From the NCBI RefSeq assembly GCF_001988955.1, contig NZ_CP014263.1:2232001-2296000 (forward strand): a DNA stretch of 64,000 bases, read 5' to 3'. The position numbers were made by a program, and so were the translations under genes. Shown in pieces: positions 42,009 through 51,033 of the stretch (positions within the stretch are counted from its first letter, which is position 1; each line of letters opens with the position of its first letter). A model generated the notes under the pieces. That model worked only from the letters and a program-made list of their open reading frames with translations, had not been told where the DNA came from and did not search any database. The stretch comes from Spirosoma montaniterrae. Lineage in GTDB: Bacteria > Bacteroidota > Bacteroidia > Cytophagales > Spirosomataceae.

Positions 42009-43349
42009 TTATTTTTTACCGCTCCGTTTAATCGGGCGACCGTATTTCAGGCGTTTCTCGGCGGCAATGTCGCGCCGAACGTTTACTTTCTGATTTTTCA
42101 GTGCTTTCTCGTGAAAAGCTGATGATGCGGCATTCCGACCAACGTCGTCGCGTTTGGGTGTCAGGTCGATGACCTTCATCTTGACGGTTGGTTTTTCTTC
42201 CTCGATCAGTTCGTCGGAAATTACCAGCTCGTCGGGTAACGGTAGTGTTGGAATGGCGTAGTTCATTAGCTGCTCGATGGCCGCTTGCCGGTCCTGCTGA
42301 CTGTCGCTGATGAAGGCGATAGCGATACCCGCCCGGTCGGCGCGGCCCGTGCGGCCAATGCGGTGGATGTAGGCCTCGGGCAGGTCGGGCAGGTCGAAAT
42401 TAATGACGTGCGACACATCGGACACGTCGATGCCGCGTGCAATAACATCGGTTGCAATTAGCACGCGGTAGGTGCCGGCTTTAAACTCGTTAACCGAATT
42501 GAACCGGGCGTTTTGCGCTTTATTGGAGTGGATAACGCCAACGCTCCCGCTCATGCCAGACTCGATTTCTTCATACAGCAAATCAGCCAGTGCTTTCGTT
42601 GCTACGAACACCAACACTTTGGTCATGGCTGGGTCACGCCGGAGCAACAAGTTGATCAGGTTAACTTTTGTGTAAAAATTAGGAACATGATAAGCCGACT
42701 GCTGAATATTGTCGAGGGGCGTACCTACGGGGGCGGCCTCTACCCGCACCGGATTCGTAAAATAGGTATCGAGCAGGCTTTCGACATCGGCGGTGAGCGT
42801 GGCCGAAAACAGCAGATTTTGCCGTTTGGCAGGCAGCAGATCGAAAATGGTTTTGAGCTGCGTTCGAAAGCCGAGGTTCAGCATTTCATCTACCTCATCG
42901 ATTACAAGGCGTTTCAGGCTTTTCAGTTTTACCGTACCCGTTAGCAGAATATCGGTCAGTCGGCCCGGCGTGGCAACGAGTATATCGGCTCCCTGCTGCA
43001 CCTCCGCCAGTTGCGGTTTGAGGTTGGCTCCGCCATATACGCCTACTGTCTGCACATTCATGTAGGCCGTTAGCTGCCGAATGGTATCAACTACCTGCAC
43101 CACTAATTCGCGGGTGGGCACCAGAATCAGGATTTGCGGGTGCCGTTCGTTCATGAACTGATGCTGACGCAGGCAGGGCAGCAGGTAGGCAATCGTTTTG
43201 CCGGTTCCGGTCTGCGCAATACCGCACACGTCGCGCCCCGACATAACCACCGAAAAAACGCGCTGCTGAATGATGGTAGGCGTAGCGAAGCCCATGTCGG
43301 TAAGGGCGTTGAGCAGCGGCTTGGTTAAATTGAGGTCGTTGAATGTCAT
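42009..43349 (-). CDS. DEAD-box family RNA helicase with DEVD motif II and basic tail
   Basis: A 446-aa protein starting at the ATG at 43349; the longer frame opens with a TTG inside the promoter box. Motif I is Ala-Gln-Thr-Gly-Thr-Gly-Lys-Thr. Motif II reads Asp-Glu-Val-Asp instead of Asp-Glu-Ala-Asp. Motif III is Ser-Ala-Thr and motif VI is His-Arg-Ile-Gly-Arg-Thr-Gly-Arg. The last 60 residues are Lys/Arg-rich, a likely RNA-binding tail. The role is probably ribosome assembly or cold adaptation. It is the first gene of a two-helicase operon and a paralogue of its neighbour. Confidence 0.92.
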   Translation of the reverse strand: MTFNDLNLTKPLLNALTDMGFATPTIIQQRVFSVVMSGRDVCGIAQTGTGKTIAYLLPCLRQHQFMNERHPQILILVPTRELVVQVVDTIRQLTAYMNVQTVGVYGGANLKPQLAEVQQGADILVATPGRLTDILLTGTVKLKSLKRLVIDEVDEMLNLGFRTQLKTIFDLLPAKRQNLLFSATLTADVESLLDTYFTNPVRVEAAPVGTPLDNIQQSAYHVPNFYTKVNLINLLLRRDPAMTKVLVFVATKALADLLYEEIESGMSGSVGVIHSNKAQNARFNSVNEFKAGTYRVLIATDVIARGIDVSDVSHVINFDLPDLPEAYIHRIGRTGRADRAGIAIAFISDSQQDRQAAIEQLMNYAIPTLPLPDELVISDELIEEEKPTVKMKVIDLTPKRDDVGRNAASSAFHEKALKNQKVNVRRDIAAEKRLKYGRPIKRSGKK

Positions 43350-43376
43350 AGGCGTACCGTCGTGGTGTACAAACCA

Positions 43377-43384
43377 CAAAGGTA
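43377..43384 (-). promoter_or_regulatory. -7 promoter element of the helicase operon
   Basis: On the minus strand 43384-43377 reads TACCTTTG, an exact TAnnTTTG box, about 28 nt before the ATG at 43349. No clear TTG is seen at the -33 distance. The box covers the TTG codon of the longer open frame, which argues against that start. Confidence 0.5.
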
Positions 43385-43419
43385 CGCCTATATCTGATGC
43401 CTTTTATGATCTGGCGACG

Positions 43420-44676
43420 TTAGCGCGGCCCGCGCGAACCGCTCCGCTGACCGGGAAACGATCCCGCGCCGGGTGCTGCTGGTGACTGCGCGCGGCTGCG
43501 CGGCTCATATCCGCCCAACCGTTGCGGCTCCATACGCGGCTGATCCGTGCGCGACGGATTATCGATACGCTGCTGATTTTCAACGCGCTGTGGCGTAAAA
43601 TCAGGGCGATTGCCCCGGTTGAACGATCCCGCCGGAGCCGACTCGCGCCGTTCAAAAGGCGAGGGCGCGGGTGTCTGCGACGGCTGACTCGGCTGGCCTG
43701 GTTGGCTTGGTGCTTCGTAGCGCGGTCCACGGCTTCGGCTCCCCTCTATCGGCCCCCGCTGCCGATAAGTCGGCGCATCGGGTGTTGGCATTGTTCGCGT
43801 ATTTCCGTTGTAAGTACCTCTGTCTGAGCGATACTCTGGCCGCGAATAGCCGTCCATACCACGACCGTAGCGGCCAGCGGTGTTGTCGCGATCAAACGTC
43901 CGGCCCGGTCGGCTAACTTCCTGCGCCCGGTATACCGGCACGCGCTGCCGGGTTACGGTTTCGATTTCTTCCCGGCGCGGCCCGTAGGCATAGGCCCGGT
44001 TATTGACCCGATACACATTGTTGATGATGGTAGTGTTCTGGTAGACGTTGACAACCCGCTGCCGTGGCACGCAGTAGCTGAACAGACGTGGGCTGGTGAT
44101 GTATGTCTGCGGCACAAACACCCACCATGCAGGCGGAATGTTGGCATTTACATTGACGTTGATACCAGGTCCGAGCGGTGCCCAGCCGTAGTAGCCCCCA
44201 CCCGACCGCCAGCTCACCCAGGCGGGTCCCCACTCGGTGCCAGGCACCCAGGCCCAGCGGCCAAAGCGGTCGAGATACCAGCGTCCATAGTGAAACGGGG
44301 TCCGCCCCCAGGCGTAGTCAGACACCCACGTATTGCCGTACTCCGTAACGACCCAGCGGCCATTGGTGGCGTAGGGCTGAAACCCCGGTTCTACGTTCGG
44401 CATCCAGACCATGCCATATTCGGGCGTTTGTACCCACTGACCATATTGGCTTAGTTCGTCCCGAAAGTTTGGCGCATAGCCCGGCTGGTCGTAGGGCTGA
44501 TTGTACGACGGGTCGTAGTTGGGCGAGTAATCGGGCTGGTTATAGCCGGGTTGGTCATAGCTATACTCCGGTCGGTTGTAGGTTGGCTGCGCCGTAACGC
44601 ACGAACTCATCGACAGGCCCAGAGCCACCACGCTGCCAATTGCCATCCAGCTATGCACTATTTTTTTCATGGTCAT
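43420..44676 (-). CDS. DUF6600-like Trp/Tyr-rich envelope protein with Pro/Arg-rich tail
   Basis: A 418-aa protein with a signal sequence and possible lipobox (Ser-Met-Ser-Ser-Cys). A low-complexity Tyr/Pro/Asp/Gln linker with repeated Gln-Pro-(G/D)-Tyr units follows. The central region (about residues 75-230) has repeated Gly-x-Trp-x-x-x-(D/P)-x-(G/W) and Trp-Val-Pro-Gly elements typical of DUF6600. The last 170 residues are rich in Arg, Pro, Ser and Gln and look disordered. Function is unknown; the composition suggests a cell-envelope or matrix-associated protein. Confidence 0.72.
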   Translation of the reverse strand: MTMKKIVHSWMAIGSVVALGLSMSSCVTAQPTYNRPEYSYDQPGYNQPDYSPNYDPSYNQPYDQPGYAPNFRDELSQYGQWVQTPEYGMVWMPNVEPGFQPYATNGRWVVTEYGNTWVSDYAWGRTPFHYGRWYLDRFGRWAWVPGTEWGPAWVSWRSGGGYYGWAPLGPGINVNVNANIPPAWWVFVPQTYITSPRLFSYCVPRQRVVNVYQNTTIINNVYRVNNRAYAYGPRREEIETVTRQRVPVYRAQEVSRPGRTFDRDNTAGRYGRGMDGYSRPEYRSDRGTYNGNTRTMPTPDAPTYRQRGPIEGSRSRGPRYEAPSQPGQPSQPSQTPAPSPFERRESAPAGSFNRGNRPDFTPQRVENQQRIDNPSRTDQPRMEPQRLGGYEPRSRAQSPAAPGAGSFPGQRSGSRGPR

Positions 44677-45191
44677 GGTATTTAGTGCTTGGATGCAAAA
44701 ACTACCAAAACGTTTAAAATGAGTAAGTTTGTGTCTTATCAATGTCTACTCAATGCCTATTGTCCTTACTACCGATCTGCTTATTGCTGAAGCCAACCGT
44801 TTTTGCCTTCTTCAATCAACAATTTTACTCCGGGGAACTCAGCCAACGCTTAAGTTACCAATCTCAAGTTGATACCCATCTTCCAGCCTGTACATGATTG
44901 GTTTCAATCTATTTCATATTTTCATCAGGATATCAACACTGGCCGTATCCATGCTAATTGTTTTGAGTATATTTTTCATCTTCACTTTCAAACGCTTCTT
45001 CCACACCCAGGAAGCTGTTTAAACTTTAGCAAAAAACCCCCAAAGCTGTGTAAATTTTGAGCAGGGTCGCCTGTGCGGTGCGAACTTTCAAGACACATAG
45101 TATGGGAATCATCAGCAAAGCTATGATCGAAATCGGTGCGCCGAAGCAATGGTTTTGCCACAGTTGACAATCGGACAACGTGGACTTGAGA
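44677..45191. other. Intergenic stretch without a recognisable gene
   Basis: About 515 bp with lower G+C than either neighbour. Short open frames exist (for example plus strand 44869-45060) but none resembles a known protein or has a convincing start. The right part runs into the 3' end of the degraded DoxX-like gene. It is probably decayed sequence. Confidence 0.5.
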
Positions 45192-45497
45192 CTACCCTTT
45201 CACTGACGGAGGTTGTCGAATGCGTTTTTCATTAACGCTGTATTCACTGCCGCCCCTACCGCATACGCCCACAAACCAGCCCCGCGACGCATTGATGAGC
45301 AATAGCCAGAGCCACCACACGCAGCGGCCCAGTGCCAGCAGTCCGCCCACGATCTCAAAGGCGGTGATGAGCCATACGGGCAACGCACCGGTAAACAACC
45401 CTTTGGTGGTCAGAAACTGTCCGAATTGAGGAATATAATCATTAGCAACCCGCACGAGTGTATAAGCCAGAAACACAACGGCCAGACTAGGGCGCAA
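45192..45497 (-). CDS. DoxX-like membrane protein, probably degraded
   Basis: A 101-aa product. The N-terminal part, Leu-Ala-Val-Val-Phe-Leu-Ala-Tyr through Phe-Gly-Gln-Phe-Leu-Thr-Thr-Lys-Gly, and Ile-Thr-Ala-Phe-Glu-Ile-Val-Gly-Gly-Leu fit DoxX-family proteins. The end (Arg-Gly-Trp-Phe-Val-Gly...Glu-Tyr-Ser-Val) also fits but lacks the final helix. About 10 residues before it appear to be missing. The C-terminal residues are encoded by a fragment sharing 13 bp with the 34-bp repeat at 30754. The protein is shorter than the family norm (about 130-150 aa), so function is doubtful. Confidence 0.5.
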   Translation of the reverse strand: MRPSLAVVFLAYTLVRVANDYIPQFGQFLTTKGLFTGALPVWLITAFEIVGGLLALGRCVWWLWLLLINASRGWFVGVCGRGGSEYSVNEKRIRQPPSVKG

Positions 45498-45719
45498 TAA
45501 GCGCAGCGCGTTTTTGAACGAGAGAAAAAGTGGGTATTTAGTAGAGTGGGCAACCAGTGGAAGAGCAAAATCAGCAGGCGGGCATACATCCTGATGTGGA
45601 TAAAAATCGTATTGGCTAACCCAGACTTGTAAAGCATATCTAAACGGTTAACGTTTTTTAGGACAAGTCACAAAAGCCTTAGTATATACAGAGCATAATG
45701 AGTACCTATCAGAGTGAGT

Positions 45720-46280
45720 TCAACCGGCTAAACTACTCTTTATCAAACGCTCCGCCAAGTCCGTTACCTCCTGAGCCGAGATAGGCATATCCTGTTCAAG
45801 CCAGCTTCTAAGCAGACCGATGAGCATGGAAGCCAATGCCTGAGCCGTTAGGTTGGCGTTCACCTCGGCGATGCCACCAACCTGCACTTTAAGGGCTTTA
45901 CGCATCTGCATGGTCAGCGATTCGCGGATGTGGTTGATAACCAACTCACCACTACTTTTGCCCAACATCGCCTTCGCCAACCGATGATTATCGACCACAT
46001 GGCGGAACAGGGCAGACAGGTTTACGCCCAGCGTCAGTTGGTCAGCCGATGTACCTGACTCATCGAACAGATCCTCCGTCAGCCAGCCACGACCACTGAA
46101 CAGCAGTTGTTCCTTGTTCTCGAAATGAGCGTAAAAGGTCGAACGGCCTACGTTCGCCCGGTCGATGATGTCCTGCACCGTCACGGCTTCGTAGCCTTTC
46201 TCCAGTACCAGTTCGATCAGGGCATCCGTCAGTAGCTTACGGGTTCGGTCGATGCGACGGTCGGAAGGGGCTTTTTTCAT
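45720..46280 (-). CDS. TetR-family transcriptional regulator
   Basis: A 186-aa protein from the ATG at 46280. The N-terminal HTH has the TetR signature: Thr-Arg-Lys-Leu-Leu-Thr-Asp-Ala-Leu, Gly-Tyr-Glu-Ala-Val-Thr-Val-Gln-Asp-Ile, Ala-Asn-Val-Gly-Arg-Ser-Thr-Phe-Tyr-Ala-His-Phe. The rest is a helical ligand domain (TetR_C_33-like). It is divergent from the promoter that drives the ABC exporter. A GAACAC/GTGTTC palindrome overlies the predicted start of that transcript, so the regulator probably represses the exporter and perhaps itself. Confidence 0.92.
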   Translation of the reverse strand: MKKAPSDRRIDRTRKLLTDALIELVLEKGYEAVTVQDIIDRANVGRSTFYAHFENKEQLLFSGRGWLTEDLFDESGTSADQLTLGVNLSALFRHVVDNHRLAKAMLGKSSGELVINHIRESLTMQMRKALKVQVGGIAEVNANLTAQALASMLIGLLRSWLEQDMPISAQEVTDLAERLIKSSLAG

Positions 46281-46331
46281 GGACAGTTGGGCCGTTTTGT
46301 TCAGTAACAGACAGATACCGATTTCTGTGGA

Positions 46332-46383
46332 TTGACAGCGAGGGAATAACGAGGCTACCTTTGGCCAATCGAACACCGTGTTC
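46332..46383 (+). promoter_or_regulatory. Promoter and TetR-type operator upstream of the ABC exporter
   Basis: TTG (46332-46334), 21 nt, TACCTTTG (46356-46363) matches the Bacteroidota promoter consensus. The palindrome GAACAC-C-GTGTTC (46371-46383) lies at the predicted transcription start, which is an ideal place for repression by the divergent TetR protein. Confidence 0.65.
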
Positions 46384-46410
46384 AAAAATAGACAGATTGT
46401 TCGACTTTTA

Positions 46411-46950
46411 ATGACCGATCAACTTAGAGACGTATTGCTGGCTAGTGGCAGTGGCTTTGTAGGACAGGCACTGACGCAGCATCTGACAAAAGGTGAGCAC
46501 AAGGTGGCCATCCTAATCCGCCGGGCCACTTCCGGCATTTATCCGCACTACCAGTGGAACCAGGCGACGGGGCAGATTGCCCCCAGGGCCGTCGAGTGGG
46601 CCGACGCAATCATCAATCTGACCGGTGAACGTATCACCGACGGAGCCTGGACACCAACCCGGAAGGCCGAATTGTTGCAAAGTCACTCTGAGCATGCCCT
46701 TCGGGATGAACACTGGCAGAGAGCATTGAACGCGGTGGTTCCTAACCCCGTACCCAACCACGTATTGGTCAAAACGCTGGCTCAGGCGTTGGGCCGACGT
46801 CTGGCTACCCCGACTACTGCGGTGGCGGCTGGGCGAAAAAAGCGAGTTTCTATTAGCCTCCCATCGGCTCAGTGTTCAGAAAGCCATACAGTTGGGTTAC
46901 TCGTTTCGCTATCCGACGATTCGGGAAGCCATTTATTCATTCCATCAACA
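46411..46950 (+). pseudogene. TIGR01777-type (YfcH/SDR39U1) epimerase remnant
   Basis: The start resembles the family (Ser-Gly-Phe-Val-Gly-Gln-Ala-Leu-Thr-Gln-His-Leu), with Tyr-Gln-Trp-Asn-Gln-Ala-Thr-Gly-Gln-Ile and Trp-Ala-Asp-Ala-Ile-Ile-Asn-Leu-Thr-Gly-Glu. Most of the middle is missing. The C-terminal part (Leu-Leu-Ala-Ser-His-Arg-Leu, then Gly-Tyr-Ser-Phe-Arg-Tyr-Pro-Thr-Ile-Arg-Glu-Ala) appears in a different frame. The original frame happens to stay open into the ABC ATPase gene, which makes an apparent fusion that is not real. Confidence 0.75.
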
Positions 46951-46962
46951 CACTATACCATC

Positions 46963-47676
46963 ATGACAGACGCATCCCGCTCCTTACTGCGACTAACCAA
47001 TGTAAGTAAAGCATTTACCCGACCCGACGGTACGCCCTTTATGGCCCTAAACCGGGTAAGCCTCGACGTACCTGCCGGGCAGCGCGTGGCGATTATCGGT
47101 AAATCGGGCAGCGGCAAATCGACGTTGCTCAATCTGTTGACCGGCATCGATCAGGCTACGGATGGTACTGTGCTGATCGGCGGACAACTGCTCGGCCAAT
47201 TATCCGAAAATGAACTGGCCCGCTGGCGGGGCAAACACGTAGGCATCGTCTTTCAGTTTTTCCAACTCATGCCCACGCTGACAGTGCTGGAAAACATCGT
47301 CTTTGCAATGGACCTGGTCGGTATCGTGCCAACGGGTCAGCGCGAAGACAAAGCTCGTAATCTGCTTGACCGGGTGGGGTTAGCTGATCAGGCCGATAAA
47401 TTGCCGCAAACGCTGTCGGGCGGGCAGCAGCAGCGCGTAGCCATTGCGCGGGCCTTAGCCAACGACCCACCCCTGCTGGTGGCCGACGAACCTACCGGCA
47501 ACCTCGACTCACAAACGACCGAGTCGATTCTGGCTCTTTTCGAGTCGATCAACGCACAAGGCGTTACGTTGCTGATCGTGACCCACGATGAAGACGTAGC
47601 CCGGCGCGCGCACCGCACCATCCGGCTACGCGATGGGCAGCTTGTCGATGATACGCTAACCACTCCTGCCTCATGA
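46963..47676 (+). CDS. ABC transporter ATPase, LolD/MacB type
   Basis: A 237-aa ATPase with Walker A Gly-Lys-Ser-Gly-Ser-Gly-Lys-Ser, Q-loop Val-Phe-Gln-Phe-Phe-Gln, signature Leu-Ser-Gly-Gly-Gln-Gln-Gln-Arg and Walker B Leu-Leu-Val-Ala-Asp-Glu-Pro-Thr-Gly. The H-loop is Thr-His-Asp. The size and sequence style match LolD/MacB/FtsE ATPases that work with FtsX-type permeases. The start is the ATG after the epimerase remnant; the stop overlaps the permease start by 4 bp. Confidence 0.93.
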   Translation: MTDASRSLLRLTNVSKAFTRPDGTPFMALNRVSLDVPAGQRVAIIGKSGSGKSTLLNLLTGIDQATDGTVLIGGQLLGQLSENELARWRGKHVGIVFQFFQLMPTLTVLENIVFAMDLVGIVPTGQREDKARNLLDRVGLADQADKLPQTLSGGQQQRVAIARALANDPPLLVADEPTGNLDSQTTESILALFESINAQGVTLLIVTHDEDVARRAHRTIRLRDGQLVDDTLTTPAS

Positions 47677-50060
47677 ACACTTCCTGGAGAAAAATTCGGG
47701 GCGATGTGCGGGCCAATCCCGTGCAACTGGGGCTGGTCGTTCTGGCCATCCTGATCGGAGCCGTCGCCTTATCGACTGCCTTTACCTCGCGCACGGTGAT
47801 GACCCGCACCATGAACCAGAACTATTGGGGTACGTCCCCTGCCGACGTTACGTTCTGGCTCGACGCGAGTCCGTTGGCAACGGATTCAATCGCCCGGCGC
47901 GTGGCCGCATTGCCCCTCGTAGCCGATGCCGAACTGCGTCGAACTATCCGGGCCAGAGCTAAGATCAATGCTACTGACTGGCGACCCCTACGGACGTATG
48001 TGATTGCGGAGTTTGCCAACCTGCGCGTCTCAACCTTTCGTCCTGTATCGGGCAAAACCCGACCGGGATTGGGTGAGGTACTCATCGAGCGGTCGGCCCT
48101 GCCGGTGCTGAACGTGAAGCAGGGCGATTCGCTGACGATTCGCGTTCCGGGTGGAAGGCTAAGGAACGTACTGGTAGCGGGCATCGTGCATGATGCCGGG
48201 CTGGCCCCCGGCTGGCAGGACAACGCAGGCTATGCCTACCTCACGCCCGAAACAGCAGCCTGGCTGGGCAGCGACCGCCCGTTTGATGAACTCCGGGTAA
48301 AGTTGACCAACGGCGCGGCCACCCTCGACAAAGTGACTATTAGCCAACAGGCTAACCAGTTGAGTCAGTGGCTGACTGAGCATGGTCAACTTGTTGGCCG
48401 GGTGGAGGTGTCGGAGGGCAAACACCCTCACGCCGATCAGATGCAGGCGATGGTGACGCTGTTGACGTTCTTTTTCGTGCTGGCGATTCTGCTCAGTGGT
48501 ACGTTAGTCGCTAATGTGCTGTCGGCCTTGCTGGCTAAACAAACCCGGCAAATCGGCATCATGCGGGCGGTGGGTGGTTCGGCCCGGTCGGTGGGGCTGC
48601 TATACGGACGGCTACTGCTGGGGCTGGCCGCACCCGCCGTAGTCCTTGGTCTGCCGCTGGGTACTTGGGTAGCGAATGCGTTTTGCACGATGGCTGCCGA
48701 TATGCTCAACCTGGAACTCGATAATTGGTCGGTATCGCCCATGACGCTGATCGCTGAACTCCTGATTGGCATCACGATTCCGTTACTTTTTGCGGCTCTA
48801 CCCATCCGCAAGGCACTTAGACAGTCCACACGCGAAGCTCTCAGCTACACAGGTGCGACTGTTGGAACGGGAGGGGAACGGGGGTGGCTAACACGGCTAT
48901 TTCGCACTCCTCAACTTCAGTTGGCAGTTGCCAACACATTTCGTCGGCGGGGGCGGCTGGTGCTGACCGTCGCGGCTCTGTCGGTTGGCGGAGCGGTACT
49001 GCTGACCGCGCTGAACCTGTACCGGGCCATCGAACGGGCGATGGATGCCAACTTAGCCAACCGGGGAGATACCATCGACCTGCGGTTGTTGCGGCCCATG
49101 CCCGCCGATTCGCTTCGACGGTTGGCACAATCAGTGCCGGGCGTGACCTACGCCGAAGCCTGGGGCAGTGTGCTGGCTTCCGTCGAGCTGACGACGGGTT
49201 CGGGTCGGGGGCCTGCCGTTGGCAGCGTGCGTTATTCGGTGCTGGCTCCGCCTACTAACAGCCGCTACTGGCATCCGGTCGTGGTGGGGGGTACGTTACC
49301 CAACCCAAATCAAGCAGGGGCACTCATTGTAAGCCGGGGGATGCAGGGCCGACTGCCGGGCCTTCAACTTGGTGCTTCGGCTACGCTGCTGGCAGGTGGT
49401 AAACGTCTGCCAGTAAGGGTGGTAACGGTCATCGAAGAAATTGCCGAACCCGCCCTCTATGCCACTCCCGCTACGCTGTCGCAACTGACCATCGATGCCA
49501 ATTTAGCCGGGGCCTTGCGGATCGAAACCGAGCTGGGTCGTCAAAACGACGTAGCGGGGGCAATCGAAGAGGTATTGGTTAGCCGGGGGGCGTTTCCGTT
49601 GGTGGCCATGACCAACGCTGTACTGCGACAAAGCATGCTCGACCACATCGTCATCCTGCTCATCTGCCTGACGAGCGCGGCCATTGCGGTACTGCTAGTG
49701 GGTACGCTCGGCATGGGAACGAGCCTATCCTTAAACGTCATCGAGCGGTGGCGCGAGATTGGCGTGATTCGGGCGATGGGTGGCACCAACCAGAGCGTGT
49801 TCCGGCTCCTGCTCACGGAAGGCTTCGTTATGACGACCCTGAGCGTAGGATTGGCCGTGTTGCTGTCGTTACCTCTGACTGCCGGGGCCGGTAAAGTCGT
49901 TGGCGCACACGGACTGTATGTCACGCTCCCGTTTGTCTTCCGGCTCGACGCGCTGGCCCTGTGGCTGGGTGTGGCCGTAACCGTAACGCTGCTAACAGTA
50001 TGGCTAACCACCCGGCGCAGTTTGCAGGTACCGGTGCGCGAAGTGCTGGCGTATGAGTGA
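47673..50060 (+). CDS. ABC transporter permease with two FtsX domains
   Basis: A 795-aa membrane protein. An N-terminal helix (residues about 18-38) is followed by a large extracytoplasmic MacB-like domain and three helices (about 255-375). A second module follows with a helix near 425-445, another extracytoplasmic domain and three terminal helices containing FtsX-type Ile-Gly-Val-Ile-Arg-Ala-Met-Gly-Gly. The first module has the equivalent Ile-Gly-Ile-Met-Arg-Ala-Val-Gly-Gly. Double-FtsX permeases move lipoproteins, peptides or drugs across or out of the inner membrane. Regulation by the TetR protein suggests export of a toxic or signalling compound. Confidence 0.9.
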   Translation: MNTSWRKIRGDVRANPVQLGLVVLAILIGAVALSTAFTSRTVMTRTMNQNYWGTSPADVTFWLDASPLATDSIARRVAALPLVADAELRRTIRARAKINATDWRPLRTYVIAEFANLRVSTFRPVSGKTRPGLGEVLIERSALPVLNVKQGDSLTIRVPGGRLRNVLVAGIVHDAGLAPGWQDNAGYAYLTPETAAWLGSDRPFDELRVKLTNGAATLDKVTISQQANQLSQWLTEHGQLVGRVEVSEGKHPHADQMQAMVTLLTFFFVLAILLSGTLVANVLSALLAKQTRQIGIMRAVGGSARSVGLLYGRLLLGLAAPAVVLGLPLGTWVANAFCTMAADMLNLELDNWSVSPMTLIAELLIGITIPLLFAALPIRKALRQSTREALSYTGATVGTGGERGWLTRLFRTPQLQLAVANTFRRRGRLVLTVAALSVGGAVLLTALNLYRAIERAMDANLANRGDTIDLRLLRPMPADSLRRLAQSVPGVTYAEAWGSVLASVELTTGSGRGPAVGSVRYSVLAPPTNSRYWHPVVVGGTLPNPNQAGALIVSRGMQGRLPGLQLGASATLLAGGKRLPVRVVTVIEEIAEPALYATPATLSQLTIDANLAGALRIETELGRQNDVAGAIEEVLVSRGAFPLVAMTNAVLRQSMLDHIVILLICLTSAAIAVLLVGTLGMGTSLSLNVIERWREIGVIRAMGGTNQSVFRLLLTEGFVMTTLSVGLAVLLSLPLTAGAGKVVGAHGLYVTLPFVFRLDALALWLGVAVTVTLLTVWLTTRRSLQVPVREVLAYE

Positions 50061-50061
50061 G

Positions 50062-51033
50062 CTATGGTAGCCGTATAATTCGTTCACACAGGCTCTTGAA
50101 GTGGGAGTACACTTCTTTGACTGCCTGATAATGGGCACCAATGGCACCGTCTGATGGGTTCAATAGAAAAATCGGTTTACGCGCTTCCATAGCCATAGGC
50201 ATCAGGCTACGGTAATGCTTCAGAATGGCCAGGCAGTTGGGATCATCAGGTAATGCTGGCGGAGGTGTCGATAAACCAAGCACAAATTCACTGTAAGCAC
50301 CCGGAATACGATTTGCCCATGTGGTATATGCTTTCACCGGGCGATTATCACGCACCGCGTGTTGCATGACAATATACCCTGATGGGCGCATAATAGCATC
50401 GGGCAGGGCAAGTGTTGGCTCCGGGTTTCGGTTGCGACGGTCGGCCCACTCCCGTCGCCAGGTGGTGAGGGTGGCTCCCACGTTTTTCAATCCTTGCAGC
50501 GAGAATAAATCGGCGGCCATTGGAATGATGACATGGTCGGCGGCTATGAGGGTGGCTCGATTGATAGCCCCGAAATTCGGTCCTACATCAATCAAACAAT
50601 AATCTGCCTGCACCTGACTGACCGCTTCCTGAAGTACCCGATAAAAGACGGAAACAGTTCGAAAGGCTAATTCATCGCCGTTCAAACATTTGGTCCAATT
50701 GTCGCTTAATCGGTCTTCAAAACCAGACAAATCCAAATCACCGGGTAGCAGGTGAAGATTTTCCGCTATCGTCTCCAGTTGAGCGGGGTTTATATCGCCG
50801 ATCCCCCGTACCACCGGACGAATGCTATTCATGATGGTGGGACGGTTCTGAGGTATATCGTAGATAGCCAGCAGCCGTTGATCGGTCAACAGCATGGAGG
50901 TCAGGTTCATCTGTGGATCAAGGTCCAGCAGCACAACCCGTTTACCGAGTTGGGCCAGCATATACCCAACGTGATATACCAGTGTTGTTTTGCCAACCCC
51001 GCCTTTGTTATTGAAGAAGATCAGCGTTTTCAT
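50062..51033 (-). CDS. ParA/MinD-like ATPase
   Basis: A 323-aa protein with the deviant Walker A Lys-Gly-Gly-Val-Gly-Lys-Thr-Thr (residues 10-17), Walker A' Leu-Leu-Asp-Leu-Asp-Pro-Gln and a Val-Ile-Ile-Pro-Met-Ala segment of ParA family (CbiA/ParA) ATPases. The protein is somewhat longer than chromosomal Soj. No ParB gene or parS-like repeat is nearby. Its gene begins inside the end of the upstream AlbA_2 gene (26-bp overlap), so the two are made together. It may belong to a plasmid-derived or defence module rather than chromosome segregation. Confidence 0.88.
   Translation of the reverse strand: MKTLIFFNNKGGVGKTTLVYHVGYMLAQLGKRVVLLDLDPQMNLTSMLLTDQRLLAIYDIPQNRPTIMNSIRPVVRGIGDINPAQLETIAENLHLLPGDLDLSGFEDRLSDNWTKCLNGDELAFRTVSVFYRVLQEAVSQVQADYCLIDVGPNFGAINRATLIAADHVIIPMAADLFSLQGLKNVGATLTTWRREWADRRNRNPEPTLALPDAIMRPSGYIVMQHAVRDNRPVKAYTTWANRIPGAYSEFVLGLSTPPPALPDDPNCLAILKHYRSLMPMAMEARKPIFLLNPSDGAIGAHYQAVKEVYSHFKSLCERIIRLP

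Noticed and set aside
44869..45060. 63-aa plus-strand open frame in the gap after the DUF6600-like gene
   Set aside because: No family resemblance and no promoter or ribosome site seen.
46378..47676. Epimerase-ABC ATPase fusion protein
   Set aside because: The epimerase part is internally deleted and frameshifted; the ATPase has its own ATG at 46963.
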